DNA from: Chara braunii
Lineage: Eukaryota > Streptophyta > Charophyceae > Charales > Characeae
NCBI GenBank assembly: GCA_003427395.1
Contig: BFEA01000658.1
Coordinates: forward strand, 341,085 to 392,287
Direction: 5' to 3'
DNA length: 51,203 nt
The translations under genes were made by a program, and so were the position numbers. The notes below the pieces were generated by a model. It searched no databases and was not told where the DNA came from. It saw nothing but the letters and a program-made list of their open reading frames with translations. Positions 39,783 through 50,685 of this stretch are shown piece after piece; position 1 is the stretch's first letter; each line of letters starts with the position of its first letter.

Positions 39783-40952
39783 CTATTCCATAGTGTCCCC
39801 TTCCCTAATCATTGCGCGGATAGGCTCAACTATCTTTGCAAATCCTTTGATGAAGATCCTCCACAACCCGACCACCCCTAGGAAGGCTCGTACTTCCGTT
39901 GTGGTGCGCAGGGGTATTGGCCATTGAGAAATCTTATCCGTCTTTGTTGGGTCAGGTTTCATTCCATAGGCCCCACAACGAAACCCCAATATGGTTACTT
40001 CCAGGACGGCTAGGATGCTCTTGGGTCCGCTTGCAGTAATATTGTAAACTAGGAATCGTTGGAGCAAGTCCTTAATATCCTGCAAGTGGTCACAAACAAA
40101 CTTCTGTTCGCCCGGTTGGACCTCCGCCTCGTCCTTGTACCTTGCGCATTTTACGAGATTATCATCTATAGAAGGTTCACACTTTTCCGGAAACATATCC
40201 CCTGCAACGGCGAGCATCCTCCTCTGCGTCTCTGCTACTGCATTTGTGAAGCCCATAGGGGTCACTTGCATCTGTAACTGCCCTACGGGGGTGTGCATTG
40301 CGGTATACGGTCTATCCCTCGCATCAAGTGGCAACTGGTCGTATCCTGAATATAGGTCTATCAGGGAGTAAATGCTCCGCCCGGCGTGAGATTCGGCTAG
40401 CAAGTCTACCTGTGGGAGGGAGCCTGCATCCCTAATTGTTACCGCATTGAGCTTCTGCAAGTCCTGGATCCACCTGAGCGTCTTGTTGGGCTTCCGAAAA
40501 ACGAACCATTTGTTCGCATAAGGGGATGCGGTAGGCTCAACCACGAACGAATCTATCTTGGCCCTAAGCATGTTAGTGACTTCTGCTGCTATCCCAAACT
40601 CGTAGGCAGACTCTTTATCATTCCAGCATTCATGCTCTACCGTATGGATCCTAACCGGAGGAACTAGCTTTGTGTCCAACCGCCCTTTCTGGTGATCATT
40701 AAAAGCGAAAGCTAAATGAAACTCCTGACACTCCTTCCTTATCCACTGAGTTTCTTCCGCTGTTAGAAACCCTTCCACTCCTATTTGCATGGTATCTGCT
40801 ACCTCATCTGGTATGCGATGCCCTTCCGTTGCCCGCCTCTCCCTTATAACCCGTAAGATCTCTTCTTCTTTTTCCATGACCTCTTCCCTTGATATTTCTA
40901 CTAGGATCGAGACCGGCTTGGCATTCTTCCCTACGGGTTTGTACTTTCGCAC
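39783..40952 (-). pseudogene. element C: reverse transcriptase (389-residue open frame)
   Basis: EECQEFHLAFAFNDHQKG-like lead-in (IRKECQEFHLAFAFNDHQ), SFVVEPTASPYANKWFVF, TLRWIQDLQKLNAVTIRD, IYSLIDLYSGYDQLPLDAR (first Asp), MQVTPMGFTNAVAETQ and CEPSIDDNLVKCARYKD. The catalytic box is SIDD (40161-40172) where F/Y-x-DD is expected, so the aromatic residue is missing. The thumb EVTILGFRCGAYGMKPDPT, WPIPLRTTTEVRAFLGVVG, completes RT before the frame stops at a TAG (39783-39785). This is the longest preserved frame of element C. Confidence 0.9.
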
Positions 40953-41248
40953 ACTCCCTTCTGGGATCGTTCTCCTAAAAAATGAACGGTCGCGATTGAC
41001 CTTGCCACCTCCATGGCTCGGGGTTGAAGACTGACAACCTTCCCAATGAGGCAGTAACCTTTCTGGATTTCTTTTTCAAATCTTGCAAGTGTTGTCGAAT
41101 CTACCCCAACTTTATGGTACCTAATAGCTTTGATGAGTTGCAGCAAGTCGGGGATTTCGAGTACTACTTCTGTCGTTTCCTTCCGTCCCTCCTTTGGCTT
41201 GGGCAGGCTGACCCCAAGTTCAGTCTCCGACTCCTTTTCTGCGAGCAT
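40931..41248 (-). pseudogene. element C: protease-RT linker
   Basis: KETTEVVLEIPDLLQLIKA and RYHKVGVDSTTLARFEKEI, then YCLIGKVVSLQPRAMEVAR. I recognise no domain. It joins the protease frame to the RT frame through a small overlap with a frame change near 40950, where VHFLGERSQKG and RTIPEGSVRKYKPVG are alternative readings. Confidence 0.5.
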
Positions 41249-41269
41249 GACTCCTAGGACCTCGTCCTC

Positions 41270-42220
41270 CTATCTCCTCTTCTTTAGAGGCAGACCCATT
41301 TTGATCCATTCCTTTTTCCTAAACGCTTCCTCAATCATAATTTCTACCTTTTCCCTCATGCCTTCCATCCGTGTGAATGCGCCTTTCCGTGCACTTTCTT
41401 CAAACGTCGGCGACCAGGTTGCTAGCTTACCCTTGGGAGGGCCCCTTCCAGTTCCGAGGAGTCGGAGGAGTTCTCCACGACTAGTCACCGGATCCTCTAT
41501 GTCTACCATATACGTGCCATCATGCAGGTGCCTGCCAATCATTTCTACATTGGCGCACCATGGTCTCCCAAGGATTATGTCATGGTCCATTTCTTCCATG
41601 ACGGTCATCCGTTGGAAAGACCAGATGGATTTCCGAATTCCTGCCCTGACCGCGCATTTGGTGACATACCCAGTGATGGGAATTTCTCCTCCGGCTTCCC
41701 TGATACTCCCCGCTACCTCCTTGTTTACTGTGCACCCCGTGGTTGTTGCGAAATTACGTCGTATGAGGGTAATTTTTGCGTCGCCATCCACTAATGCATC
41801 GGTGTGGTGAGTTCCGACCTGGACTTTAAGTTTTCCTATAGGCAGTGCGTGAAAGTTAAGTTTAGTGTCGGGCGGTGCTCTCATGACTTCGCCACCTTCT
41901 CGGTCCGTCAGATTCAGACGAATATTGGCAAAGGCTTTCTTCAAGTCTTCCAGGCCCCCTGGAATGCTTTGGAGGTTAGAGACTCCTTGTGGCGCCTCGG
42001 CCTCCTCGGGTCCTTGTTCCTGTGGTTCCGGAGTCTCCTCTACTTTTACACGTTTACGCGTCAATAGCTGCCTGAGGCCCTTGAGTAGTCTCGGGCTTGC
42101 CTGCAACATGGTCTGGAAGGATACCGACACCATGGTGCCCAGGAGTTTGCTCAGAGTGTCATCTAATTCGGGCAGCGTCAGAATCGGGATCTGGTACCTG
42201 AACTTCTTCTCTACCGCCAT
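41270..42220 (-). pseudogene. element C: aspartic protease region
   Basis: 316 residues. VGTHHTDALVDGDAKITLI is the retropepsin site with DGDA in place of DSGA or DTGA, so the catalytic triad is not canonical. TVMEEMDHDIILGRPWCAN (ILGRPW) is the second protease block. The N-terminal third (SFQTMLQASPRLLKGLRQL, then KVEETPEPQEQGPEEAEAP) is a gag-like helix and an acidic linker. The frame is open from ATG to stop but was presumably part of a gag-pol polyprotein. Confidence 0.78.
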
Positions 42221-42395
42221 GGCTTTATCTACCGGTTCTTCTTCCCTCGTTTTTCCATAAACCTTTTCCTGTTCCCCGGCCTCAGCTTCCTACTGATCTA
42301 CTCTAGCCCCCGCGGCTTCTTCCATTATTGTGTCTTGGATAAGCTTCTTTTCCACGTCAGCCCGTCGGGTAGTAATATTTACCCTATCCTGCCCA

Positions 42396-42838
42396 TTACC
42401 TTCCAAGATGAAGTTGACCTGGGGCCCGTGCCCCCTTGGTTGGTCCCAGAAGAAGCTCAGCTACGGGCTCTGCTTCTACGACAGCTATATCCAAGTTCTT
42501 CAGGAGGATGACGACACACCGCATTCCTCCTGGCGAATTCCAGTTTACACGCTCTCCCTGAGGTCCGAGAATCTCACCTTTGAGGGACCTACTGCACCTC
42601 TGTCTAATGATGTCGTGGTTAAGTCTCGGACAGGTCCTCACGAAATACCCGACCATTGTATAATATTTGCATTGTTCATTGGCCGGGTATTACGGCTTCT
42701 TGGGGCGGGAGGGCGGGTCGGGACTGAAATCCATCTGTTATCGTACTGCTGGTCTGCTGGTATGCGACCATCTGTTATCGTACTGAAATCCACAACCCTT
42801 GTGTATTCAAACTTGTTGGTCTGCTGGTATGCTGACAA
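42396..42838 (-). pseudogene. element C: nucleocapsid with degraded zinc knuckle
   Basis: Read on the minus strand near 42635-42685, CKYYTMVGYFVRTCPRL aligns to a CX2CX4HX4C knuckle with Tyr in place of the second Cys and of the His. Each is one transition away (TGT to TAT; CAT to TAT). Flanking segments PADQQYDNRWISVPTRPP and DIRRQRC-like sequence fit the gag end. RNA binding by this copy is not expected. Confidence 0.6.
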
Positions 42839-42847
42839 GATCTTATC

Positions 42848-43981
42848 CTATTCAAACTCGGAGAACTGCCTGAGAAAGTATTTACTCATTATGCGGTCCG
42901 TTACCCCGGGAATTCGCAGAGCCACTAACGTAAACGCCCTTAGGAAATCGTTGTAAGTCGCATAGTTTTTCCTCTGGACTGCTGCTAACTCGGCCTCTGT
43001 TGCCATTTTCTCTGCCTTCAGGTCTATCCTCATCATCTCGTTCCTGTTTTTTTTCCAGGATCCATTGGAAGCGACGATAGCCATAATGTCCCTTCCCAAG
43101 CTTAGCGACACGTGCTGACCTAGGTGATCCATCTTTTCCTCTTCTGTCCATTTCAGTAAGGCTGCTAGGTTCTCATAGTCTATTAGAAACTCTGTAATGT
43201 TTGCCCCATCAAACGTGAGTTTCTTCTTTGCATCTGCGAGATACCCCTGGTTCTTGTTTAGTGCCCGGGTGAGGGTTGCGACTATCCTCTTGAGACCACC
43301 TTCGAGGCTACCCGCTTCTCCAGCAGCACTAGTCTCTTCCCCTTCCTTGCTTTCCCTTTGCTTCTCCCTGGTTTTCAGCGTTCCTTCCGGGTCAAACCAT
43401 CCTAGCACTCTTTCCCTAAGGCTCCTGAGTCCGTCACACGCCGCTGTTACTTTCGGCCTGGTGGGCAGTCGGCTAGTGTCGTTGTCAATGGCAGGCGAGG
43501 TCATAGCGTTTTCCGTCCCTTCCGCCGAGGGGTCGTCCTTGTCCTTCCCCTTCTTATTAGGCGTTCCCTTGTGACTATTATCCTTCCCTCCATACCTGAC
43601 CTCGTCCTGACCGGTCCTGCGTCCCTCACGTGACCCTGCGCCCTGGGGGTCCTCCTCTTCCCCGGTCATCATCTGCTCGATAAGCCTTGCCTTAAATTCT
43701 GCAATCTGTTTTTCTATCTCTGCCAGTTTACGATGGGCATCTGAGACTTTCGTCTTTTTAGGGGTGGTTCCTGCTGAGTTCCGAGGACTTGTTCTCATAT
43801 CGTTTCCCCCTTCCCTGTCTTCCTGAGGTCCCCTTTTGCTACCCCCAGCTTTCCCCGAGCTTTCTCCAGTTGAGAGGTTCTTCCCGTCTTCTCGGGTTCC
43901 TTCCGGTTTGGCTGACTCTCGATCCCTCGTTTCATTCCCTATCCCCATTTGTGCCCTGATTCCCTCCGCTCTGCTGGTCAT
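42848..43981 (-). pseudogene. element C: gag (377-residue open frame)
   Basis: Starts at the ATG at 43981. The first 190 residues are hydrophilic and low complexity (ESSGKAGGSKRGPQEDREG), with a heptad-like helix KLAEIEKQIAEFKARLIEQ. The second half is the gag capsid: LEGGLKRIVATLTRALNKN, KLTFDGANITEFLIDYENL, KMDHLGQHVSLSLGRDIMA, ATYNDFLRAFTLVALR and IMSKYFLRQFSEFE. The pattern F-G-NI-EFL-DYE is typical of gag in this gypsy lineage. The frame is open but stops just before the nucleocapsid region. Confidence 0.82.
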
Positions 43982-44460
43982 CGATCCCTTCTTCCGTCGC
44001 CATTCCTTTACCTAGCCTGCACATGGAAAATTTTTTTACGAAAATTGGCCGGTTGTTCATAACTCCCCTAGTCCCGACCCTCGAATCCTGCCTATTCCCA
44101 TGCTTCTTGTGCCTTACATTACTCGGTACGACTCTCCTGACTTTTTTTTCCCAGGGCGTCCTTCAGGTTTTCTTATGTCAGGGGACTTGCCACCGCTGTT
44201 CGACACTTTATTACTGTCGCGCTTCGGCTCTTAGGGCGGTGTTTGAGCCCAGTGGCTTCCTTATCGAGGATGGTCCTTTTGGCTTTTCAACCTCCAAATG
44301 CCCCGGAGTTTTCTGGTGCGGGTGGTCTTCCTAGTTCCTCCTTGCCGCACTATCGGGTCGGACGGAACTCCAACCACTGCCCCCCATTTTTTTTGTTGAT
44401 GGCCACCTTCTTATCTTAGTACCCATCCCTTATTTCCCTATCTTTCCTCGACGCGTTTTC
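43982..44460. other. interval between gag of element C and the four-copy family
   Basis: No supportable frame. It includes a T-run with CCCAGGG near 44140 and CCCCCCATTTTTTTTGTTG near 44383. Neither an LTR nor a primer site is evident, so nothing here separates element C from the upstream family. Confidence 0.45.
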
Positions 44461-45213
44461 TCATGCTGGTCCCTCAGGCCTGCCTTGCTCATCTGGTTCC
44501 TCGAACTGGTCATCCACCCCAGCTAGATAGTTTTCTCACATCTCTATTTCCCTAACGAATATCGGTTCATATTCCTCAAAGGCCAGACGAGGCAATTCGA
44601 ATATCAAAATTTCAATGAGGTCAAGCAGTTCCCAGGCCTGATTCCCCCAGAACGGCCCATGCTTGACCGATACGTCGTAAAACATTCCCGTCGTTTGTGG
44701 CCGGAAGTGGTGGATCCAGACTAGAGTCGAATCCACCAGGTCCCTGACTCTCTTGAGGCTACCAAATACCAGATCCACCGTGAAGCGGGGAACTCGGCAC
44801 CTAAGCCCTGTCATTGGGGCCGTGAACTCTCGCCAACCCCCTACCTCCACCCGGGTTCTCAATCCCACGTTTCTTCTCCCCCGCACTTCCTGGCCTACCC
44901 GGTTGAGTGTCCTAGCAGCCCTATGCAAGATTAGTAACAACCCGTGTCCCAGTGCCAATTCCGTTCCCAACATGTACCATCCCAGTTTCGGCACTGTCAC
45001 CCTAAGGTAAGTGTACAGATCGTCCCCTGGTCCCCTATTAATCCTCATACCATCCCACAAACATTCCACCATCATAAACGCCTGATCCCTTCCCAAGGTC
45101 ACGACCCTCCATTCGGTATCTAGTCCTCGGACCATGTAGCTTGCTGGGAGCGATACCTCCCATCCACCTCCACTTTCTGGGGGTGGTCGCGGGTACGTGG
45201 GCCGTCGTGACAT
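44461..45213 (-). pseudogene. paralogous family member P1, unrecognised protein
   Basis: I recognise no known domain. I prefer the ATG at 45213 (MSRRPTYP), because related members also start with short basic leaders; the frame is open upstream to 45258. Shared blocks: EWRVVTLGRDQAFMMVECLW, PKLGWYMLGTELALGHGLL, VEVGGWREFTAP, VPRFTVDLVFGSLKRVRD, VSVKHGPFWGNQAWELLDL. The open frame ends at a TGA (44536-44538), but the same reading continues ENYLAGVDDQFEEPDEQG, which aligns with the C-termini of P2 and P3, so that stop is premature. No signal peptide or membrane helix stands out. It is the member nearest to gag of element C, on the same strand. Confidence 0.6.
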
Positions 45214-45379
45214 CCGGGCGCATCTCGTCACCATTTTTGGCTTAATGGTCCCCTGCACAGTTTAAACAGCAAGTGAATTTACTTATTTTATTTAATCCTC
45301 AGCTCCCGCTCGAATATTTTGCGGTCTTTAGCTTGAAGCTTCTTTTCCTCTCTATTCCCTTTCCTTTCCTCAACCTCTT

Positions 45380-46152
45380 TTACTGACACGTTCCTACTTC
45401 CGTCGGCTCATACAATCGGCACAGATCATCCACGTACGCCATCCCTCGACTTATTTCCCGTCGAATGACACCCCACATGACTTCACTACTAACGACCGGA
45501 GCCCTTGGCCTAATACTAAATACATCGCGCAGGATGCGCAACACCTCATACCTCTGTTCACCGCTAAACGGCCTCATTTCTAGGAAGGCCCGGTAATATT
45601 CTCGATGTACCATCGCATCTTTATATGTCAGATTTACGAGGTCGGCTACCGCTCGTCTAATAAGTTCCAGACCGCATAATCTCCCCAACTGGAAGGGCGG
45701 CAACCTCATTCGTACATTCGCACTAGGCAATTCAAAACTCCCGACCATGGCTACCCTAAGGTCCGCCGTTACATCGTCACCTCCTGGATCCGCGAACTTG
45801 AATCCCGCTCGCCACACTAACTGCCATGCCCTTCGAACATACTCAGCGGATCTTCTCCTGATGCCAACCGGACACCGAACTCCCACCACCCGTCCTCTCA
45901 TACATACAACCGCCCTTCCGCCCGCACATGTCCCCGCGGGTCCGGGTTCCATTCCCCATTCTCATCCGCACGCCATTGAACCCTCGTCACTAAGTAAACC
46001 ATATTTTCCACAAGTTCAACCCCGACCCAATCCACCACCGGGTGTCATCCCTCATTTGCGGTGGGCAGGCTAATTTCTATCCTACCATCCACATCCCTAG
46101 GCGACTCAATGCCCAGCGGGCGGTCCTCAAGGAACGTCCTTCTTCGCGCCAT
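45380..46152 (-). pseudogene. paralogous family member P2, broken
   Basis: The open part (45380-45952) has VRVAMVGSFELPS-like sequence (LRVAMVGSFELPSANVRMR), PPFQLGRLCGLELIRRAV, YYRAFLEMRPFSGEQRYEV, LRILRDVF and VIRREISRGMAYVDDLCRL. The N-terminal block reads upstream in another frame from the ATG at 46152 (MARRRTFLED), with VDWVGVELVENMVYLVTRV matching the P3 block GYEIVLELSYLWIERVW. Two TGA and one frame change lie between. Reconstructed only by position, the member would be about 255 codons, like P1 and P3. The function is unknown. Confidence 0.55.
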
Positions 46153-46276
46153 CTGCGCTCTTGTCCTTGGTCTTCTCTCTCGCAATCCACACTGAGTCCT
46201 ACAATGGCCAGACATCCCAATTCCTTGTCTTAGCAATTTCCTCATGCCTGCCTGGCTTACGACTTTATTGCTCTTT

Positions 46277-47023
46277 TTAGTCGAACCACAACACCTCAAA
46301 TAGTTTGAACACATCATCCACATAGCACGGTGTCGCTGCTGCTTCCCGGCGGATTATGGCGTCCCTAATTTCCGGGGCTACTTCCATCCGATCGTTCCTC
46401 TCGATGTCCAAAATGGTAAGGACCTCCCGGGCTCTGTCGCCATGGAAAGGTCCGAGTTTCAGGGACGTTTTATAAAATTCTTCTGCCAACCATGCACAGT
46501 TCACGTGTATCCGCTCCATAGTACCGGCTACTTCCGCAACGTGATCGAAGCCCCCAAACCAGTCTGCCACGAATTCCGGCACCCAGGTCTTGGTCCGGGC
46601 GCAGGGCGATTTAAATTCCTTCCATCCTCCCATCACGACTCTACTACTGACCTCATCCCAGCCTTTGTTGGCAAACCTTTCTTCTGCCTTTCGAGTCCTT
46701 GCCTCGGCACCCTCCAAAAGCCACATCGGATTTTGTCTCACAGCAAGTGTGGTGCAGAACAGATGTCGCCCCTGCTCTGACAAGACGACCGTCCCGACGG
46801 ACTCTACTCTCCCTTCTGCGATATCTTCCCATCCTTCCTCTTCCCTCAACGGATTCCAGACGCGTTCTATCCATAGGTATGATAGCTCTAGCACGATCTC
46901 ATACCCCCGCCAGTCACATGTGGTCCCCTTCCATTCATTACCCATCGGTATAAACATTTTCACCCCACCTCTGGTTCGCCTTGGTTTCCATGTGCAGTCC
47001 AATAGCAGAAATTTTTGGGCCAT
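46277..47023 (-). CDS. paralogous family member P3, the one open copy (248 residues)
   Basis: Starts MAQKFLLLDCTWKPRRTRG. Block 1: CDWRGYEIVLELSYLWIERV. Block 2: GTVVLSEQGRHLFCTTLAVR. Block 3: VVMGGWKEFKSP and VPEFVADWFGGFDHVAEVA. Block 4: YKTSLKLGPFHGDRAREVL. Block 5: DAIIRREAAATPCYVDDVFK. All five have counterparts in P1, P2 and P4. The protein is soluble-looking, rich in W, E and R, and without repeats. I see no catalytic signature that I can name. The neighbours are its own paralogs, 67 bp from P4 and 124 bp from the proposed P2 start, so the array looks like tandem duplication. It could be a host family or accessory frames of element C. Confidence 0.62.
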   Translation of the reverse strand: MAQKFLLLDCTWKPRRTRGGVKMFIPMGNEWKGTTCDWRGYEIVLELSYLWIERVWNPLREEEGWEDIAEGRVESVGTVVLSEQGRHLFCTTLAVRQNPMWLLEGAEARTRKAEERFANKGWDEVSSRVVMGGWKEFKSPCARTKTWVPEFVADWFGGFDHVAEVAGTMERIHVNCAWLAEEFYKTSLKLGPFHGDRAREVLTILDIERNDRMEVAPEIRDAIIRREAAATPCYVDDVFKLFEVLWFD

Positions 47024-47090
47024 CGCTCCCTACCTGCACATAGTCGATAACCTGTCCTTGGGTAAGTCCCCGCCCCCCTTTTCAGAAGTC

Positions 47091-47797
47091 TCAGTCCTCT
47101 ATCTCATCTCCGTCCTCACCATCACTGAAATCCCCTTCTTCGTTCGAGAACATGTCCTTCATCCCCTCCAAGAAGGTTTCTCCTGCCGCCACATTCCAGT
47201 AAACTATCTGCCAATGCACCGGACTGGGAACAAAGATTTTGTCCGCACTGAGGAGGTTTAATACCTCAGCTAATTCTTCCGCCCAGTTTCCTTCAAACGG
47301 CCCCGTTTCCACTGACAGTCTAAGGAACGGGGGTAGCACGCATCTCATCATCCTAAGAGGGCGCCTCATTTTTTCCGATCTCCGAGTTTCACTCGCACCC
47401 CCATCTTTTCCATCTCCATTTCTGCCCGCTGACATGCCGCCCATACCACCTCTCATTCCGCTTGTCTAAACAACTGATTCGGTGCCGTGCCCAATACTAA
47501 TCCCACTACCATTGCATTTTCCATTACCTGAGATAGGTAGACCCATCCTCGAGCTTCCACTGTTTCCCGGAATTCTAAGTCCATCAGACTTGGTGAGAGT
47601 CTCGTCAGGCTGACCTTGGTCCAGACCGTCTCTATCCAGAGGAATGCGTCCTTCTCGTCCAGCATCACGGTTTCATAGGCTGGCTCTAGATCCGTCCACG
47701 TTCCTTCTTCCGGGAGGACGACAGATACCCCTTCCTTTACGTCTATAGGCATTTCCGGACCGCTAGAGTAGACAGGGGGCGACAACCATCACGCCAT
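47091..47797 (-). pseudogene. paralogous family member P4, split in two frames
   Basis: The N-terminal half (47453-47785) holds AYETVMLDEKDAFLWIETVW and EARGWVYLSQVMENAMVVG. The C-terminal half (47091-47456) holds LPPFLRLSVETGPFEGNWA, EELAEVLNLL and AAGETFLEGMKDMFSNEEG. The halves overlap by ATGA (stop of the first, start of the second at 47453-47456) and together give about 231 residues, near P1 and P3. An ATG at 47797 with a TGA as third codon (MA, stop, WLSPPV) resembles the MA start of the paralogs. The central VGGW-EF block seems to be lost. The ATGA overlap could allow reinitiation but is more simply a frame break. Confidence 0.55.
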
Positions 47798-50685
47798 CTT
47801 GTTTTTCCGGCGCCTATCATGTTTCCACATGAGAGCACCATACGGCCCCTCATGGTCAGATTGCTTCCCGCCTGGACGAGAATTATTTTCAGACTCCTCC
47901 CCTAGGTCTCCCCATCATTTCCTACCCTTTTCCCAAGCGTCGCCGCCCTATCATATCCTCAGTCAATCATCTTCATCCAGCATTCCTTTTTCTTGGTGTC
48001 ATTTCCTTCCGATTCCTATCCAACCTTTATCATCATGTTCTCTCACTCGTGCGGACTTAGACTCGGAGGTGAGAATAGACTCAAAAGCTCAGTCCCCATC
48101 CAACATTCATCAAGCAACTTTACAGAGGGAGACACAAAAAGGCGAAATTCAGGCAAACGTCGCACACAGGTCGGTCATCTCCTCGCCGACCTTCTCCCCG
48201 GAAATGATCTCTCCACTGTTACTATCGGCAGAGTTTTATCCCATACCTCAAGCACAGCTCAACCGTCGCGAGCGTGGTACCCAGACTCTAGTGGGGGGTC
48301 GTCCTCACCTTCTTGCCCAGAATAACCCATCCCGACTTGCCACTCGTGTACCCACCGTTAATCTCGGGAATCACCCCGCACATCTCGGTAGGGTCATTGG
48401 AGCCAGCCGTCCAGGCATTCACTTCCACCAGTCCGACAAGGAACAGTCTTTCCCAAACCAAACTACGAGAAGCTACTAATCGTCTCCGAGGCTCCGTCTT
48501 TGCTCGCATGCAGCGGTACTCCCTCCGCCAGTCTACAAGCTAGGCCCCGCCTAAAGAAACGTTTCACACCCCGCCCGACAGATCAATTGAGCCGAAGCCG
48601 GTTACCACGCGGACGAGGATGTTACTAAGCACCCGGCGTGACAAACTCCCGTTAGACAGCGCGGTGGCCTGACCCCCGCATACGAACAAACGACAGCCTG
48701 CAAAAGAGGACGATGTTTGGCAACCCGCAGTGGCCGGTGCAGGCCCCCCTTTCCTTCCAAATGACAGGACGCTCGAATCCCCATCATGCAATCACAAGTC
48801 CCAAGGGGGACACATACAACACAAGTGTCTTTCCCATGGTGCACCCAGCGCTTCCTACCCATTGCTCACAGGTTTTTCACTCAGAACAGTGTGTGCCACT
48901 CACCCCTAATTTCCATACATAGTGCCTGTTTTTTTTTTTATGAGCATCTTCAAAGGTGAGCTACTTTTCTTGGAGTCTAGCAACTCCCTTCATTACCCTT
49001 ATCTTCACTTTATGTGTCCGTTCATAGGGCAGGATTGTTCCTTTTCGATTACCCTTTGTGTTCATATGAGGTTCCTTCAAACAGTTAAGTGTGGTGCACG
49101 GAGCCCGCAAGGTTCCGAAGAAAAGGAAAGAGAACACCTGTGTCGGTCGGATCACTCCGCCGCGGGATTTTCATTGGAACCCGGACTGGCCCGGAATCCC
49201 AATCGCCTGCCAGGTAACCAGAGCCCCTCTTTCACACGAAGAGGAAGGGTCGACCTGCGGCTTGCCCAAGGCTTCCCCGGTCGAACGAACATCAGCCTGA
49301 AGGAAGGAGGACTAGAGTCACCTCCAAGGGAGATGGCTGATCAAGTGTGCGAGCATGCATGTTATTCCTCCAGGCCTGGCCTTGCCATGCACCCAACCAC
49401 CCTCTAATCTGATTCACTTCAAGGAATAGAGCATGCACAAGTCCATATTCCTCATCTTCGGTTATGTACACGGTCACGCGTCGGGCGCCCCCCTCGAGAT
49501 CGTCGGGGTCGATTTAACCCAATAACCGACACCTCCACCATTTTTGTAGGGGCCGTACCCTGAAGGACTTTCGAGCCTAAGTCGACCTCACTGCGGGTCC
49601 CATTTGGCTCGACCCGCCCACGCTCACGCTCAGGGCGCGGGTCGTTCGTACCAGGGGCATCCCCACCTAGTGCTTTGAGATGGATGGAGATGGGTCTTTT
49701 GCGAGAGGGCTTTACATTGGGGGATGTAGCTCCGCTCTTGATGGTAGCTCCTTAGGCACTCGTGGCGTTTGCTTGATTCTTTTTTTTGTTTGCCAAGCAA
49801 TTGTTCCTTCCAATACGCAGGCAGTCCCGAAAATTCATTGAGAGTTTATCTTCATTTCGTGTGTAGGCCAAGCGTCATCCATTGGACCACACACCGTTTC
49901 GCTAAGCCTAGCGACTCAAGACCGTCCCTGCGGCATCCTTGGGGTGGGGTGGTTTCGCCCGGACCCCTAGCCGCTATATTTTTTTTTTTTTTTGCTTGAG
50001 TCACTAGTGTTGCATTCACCTATCCAAGACCGCCCTTAGTCGTTCCGGGCGTACACTACATTCGAGAGAGCCATTGCATTCAATCACCATGCAAGCCACA
50101 TCCGGGCATCTACCATTCACCCAAGCATCCAACCGTCAAACGGACTCAAACCCATCCTGCATTCATAGTTTATGTGAGGTCTTAGTCCCTCCCTTATCCA
50201 GTTTTTCCGGCGGATCCGGTCCCGCTCGACACCTATCCCGAGCTACTCACCTGCACAACACCACACGGAGCATGGACCAAGTACAATCCCCATTGGGGTC
50301 AACACACCGCCCCTTCCCACAATCCTAAGCTTCCTTGGCCCTTCGATGATCCTTTGGTTGTCTTTCCCTTCCCTCAAGCAAACCATGCCTTTATCTTAGT
50401 CATGCAGTCGGGGAGGATGGTTGAGTCAAACTGACCTTGTCACAAAAACAACACTCCTTTCCTCTTTTCACAGATGTCCCCAACAGCCTGGTATCCTTTC
50501 CTTCCTGGTGGCATAAGAGACCGACAACCCTTCCCTTGCCCTCGCTTTCCACCAAGTGAGGACCAAGTTTTTTTCCGTTCGTCCCTTGGCAATGTAACAG
50601 GCGAGGGCAGAGGTTAGTCACATGCCATGGAGGGGAAGGAGCGAGGGAAGAAGTAAGGGTTAAAGAGTTCGAAGGAATGGGGGAG

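Larger units (their letters stand above)
37538..43981 (-). mobile_element. gypsy-type element C, gag-pol relic without visible LTRs
   Basis: gag, a zinc-knuckle relic, protease, RT, RNase H and integrase run in order on the minus strand. The sequence type differs from A and B: the RT blocks FVVEPTASPYANKWFVFRK and DLYSGYDQLPLDARDRPYT belong to a separate gypsy-like lineage that I associate with fungi and some algae. Stops and frame breaks occur in every domain. I could not find matching LTRs on the two sides within the window, so the limits given are those of the coding relic only. The four-copy family at 44461-47797 lies just upstream on the same strand. Confidence 0.8.

Noticed and set aside
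41130-41810. Plus-strand 226-residue frame
   Set aside because: Antisense shadow of the protease frame of element C.
46590-47261. Plus-strand 223-residue frame
   Set aside because: Antisense to P3 and P4, whose minus frames are supported by mutual similarity.
48288-48509. Possible fifth member of the P family on the minus strand
   Set aside because: VWERLFLVGLVEVNAW and SGWVILGK have roughly the right spacing, but the later blocks are absent and stops follow; too weak without an alignment.
49528-49560. Candidate primer site plus LTR start for element C
   Set aside because: CACCTCCACCA followed by TGTAGGGG looks suggestive on the minus strand, but I find no second copy of the putative LTR in the window.
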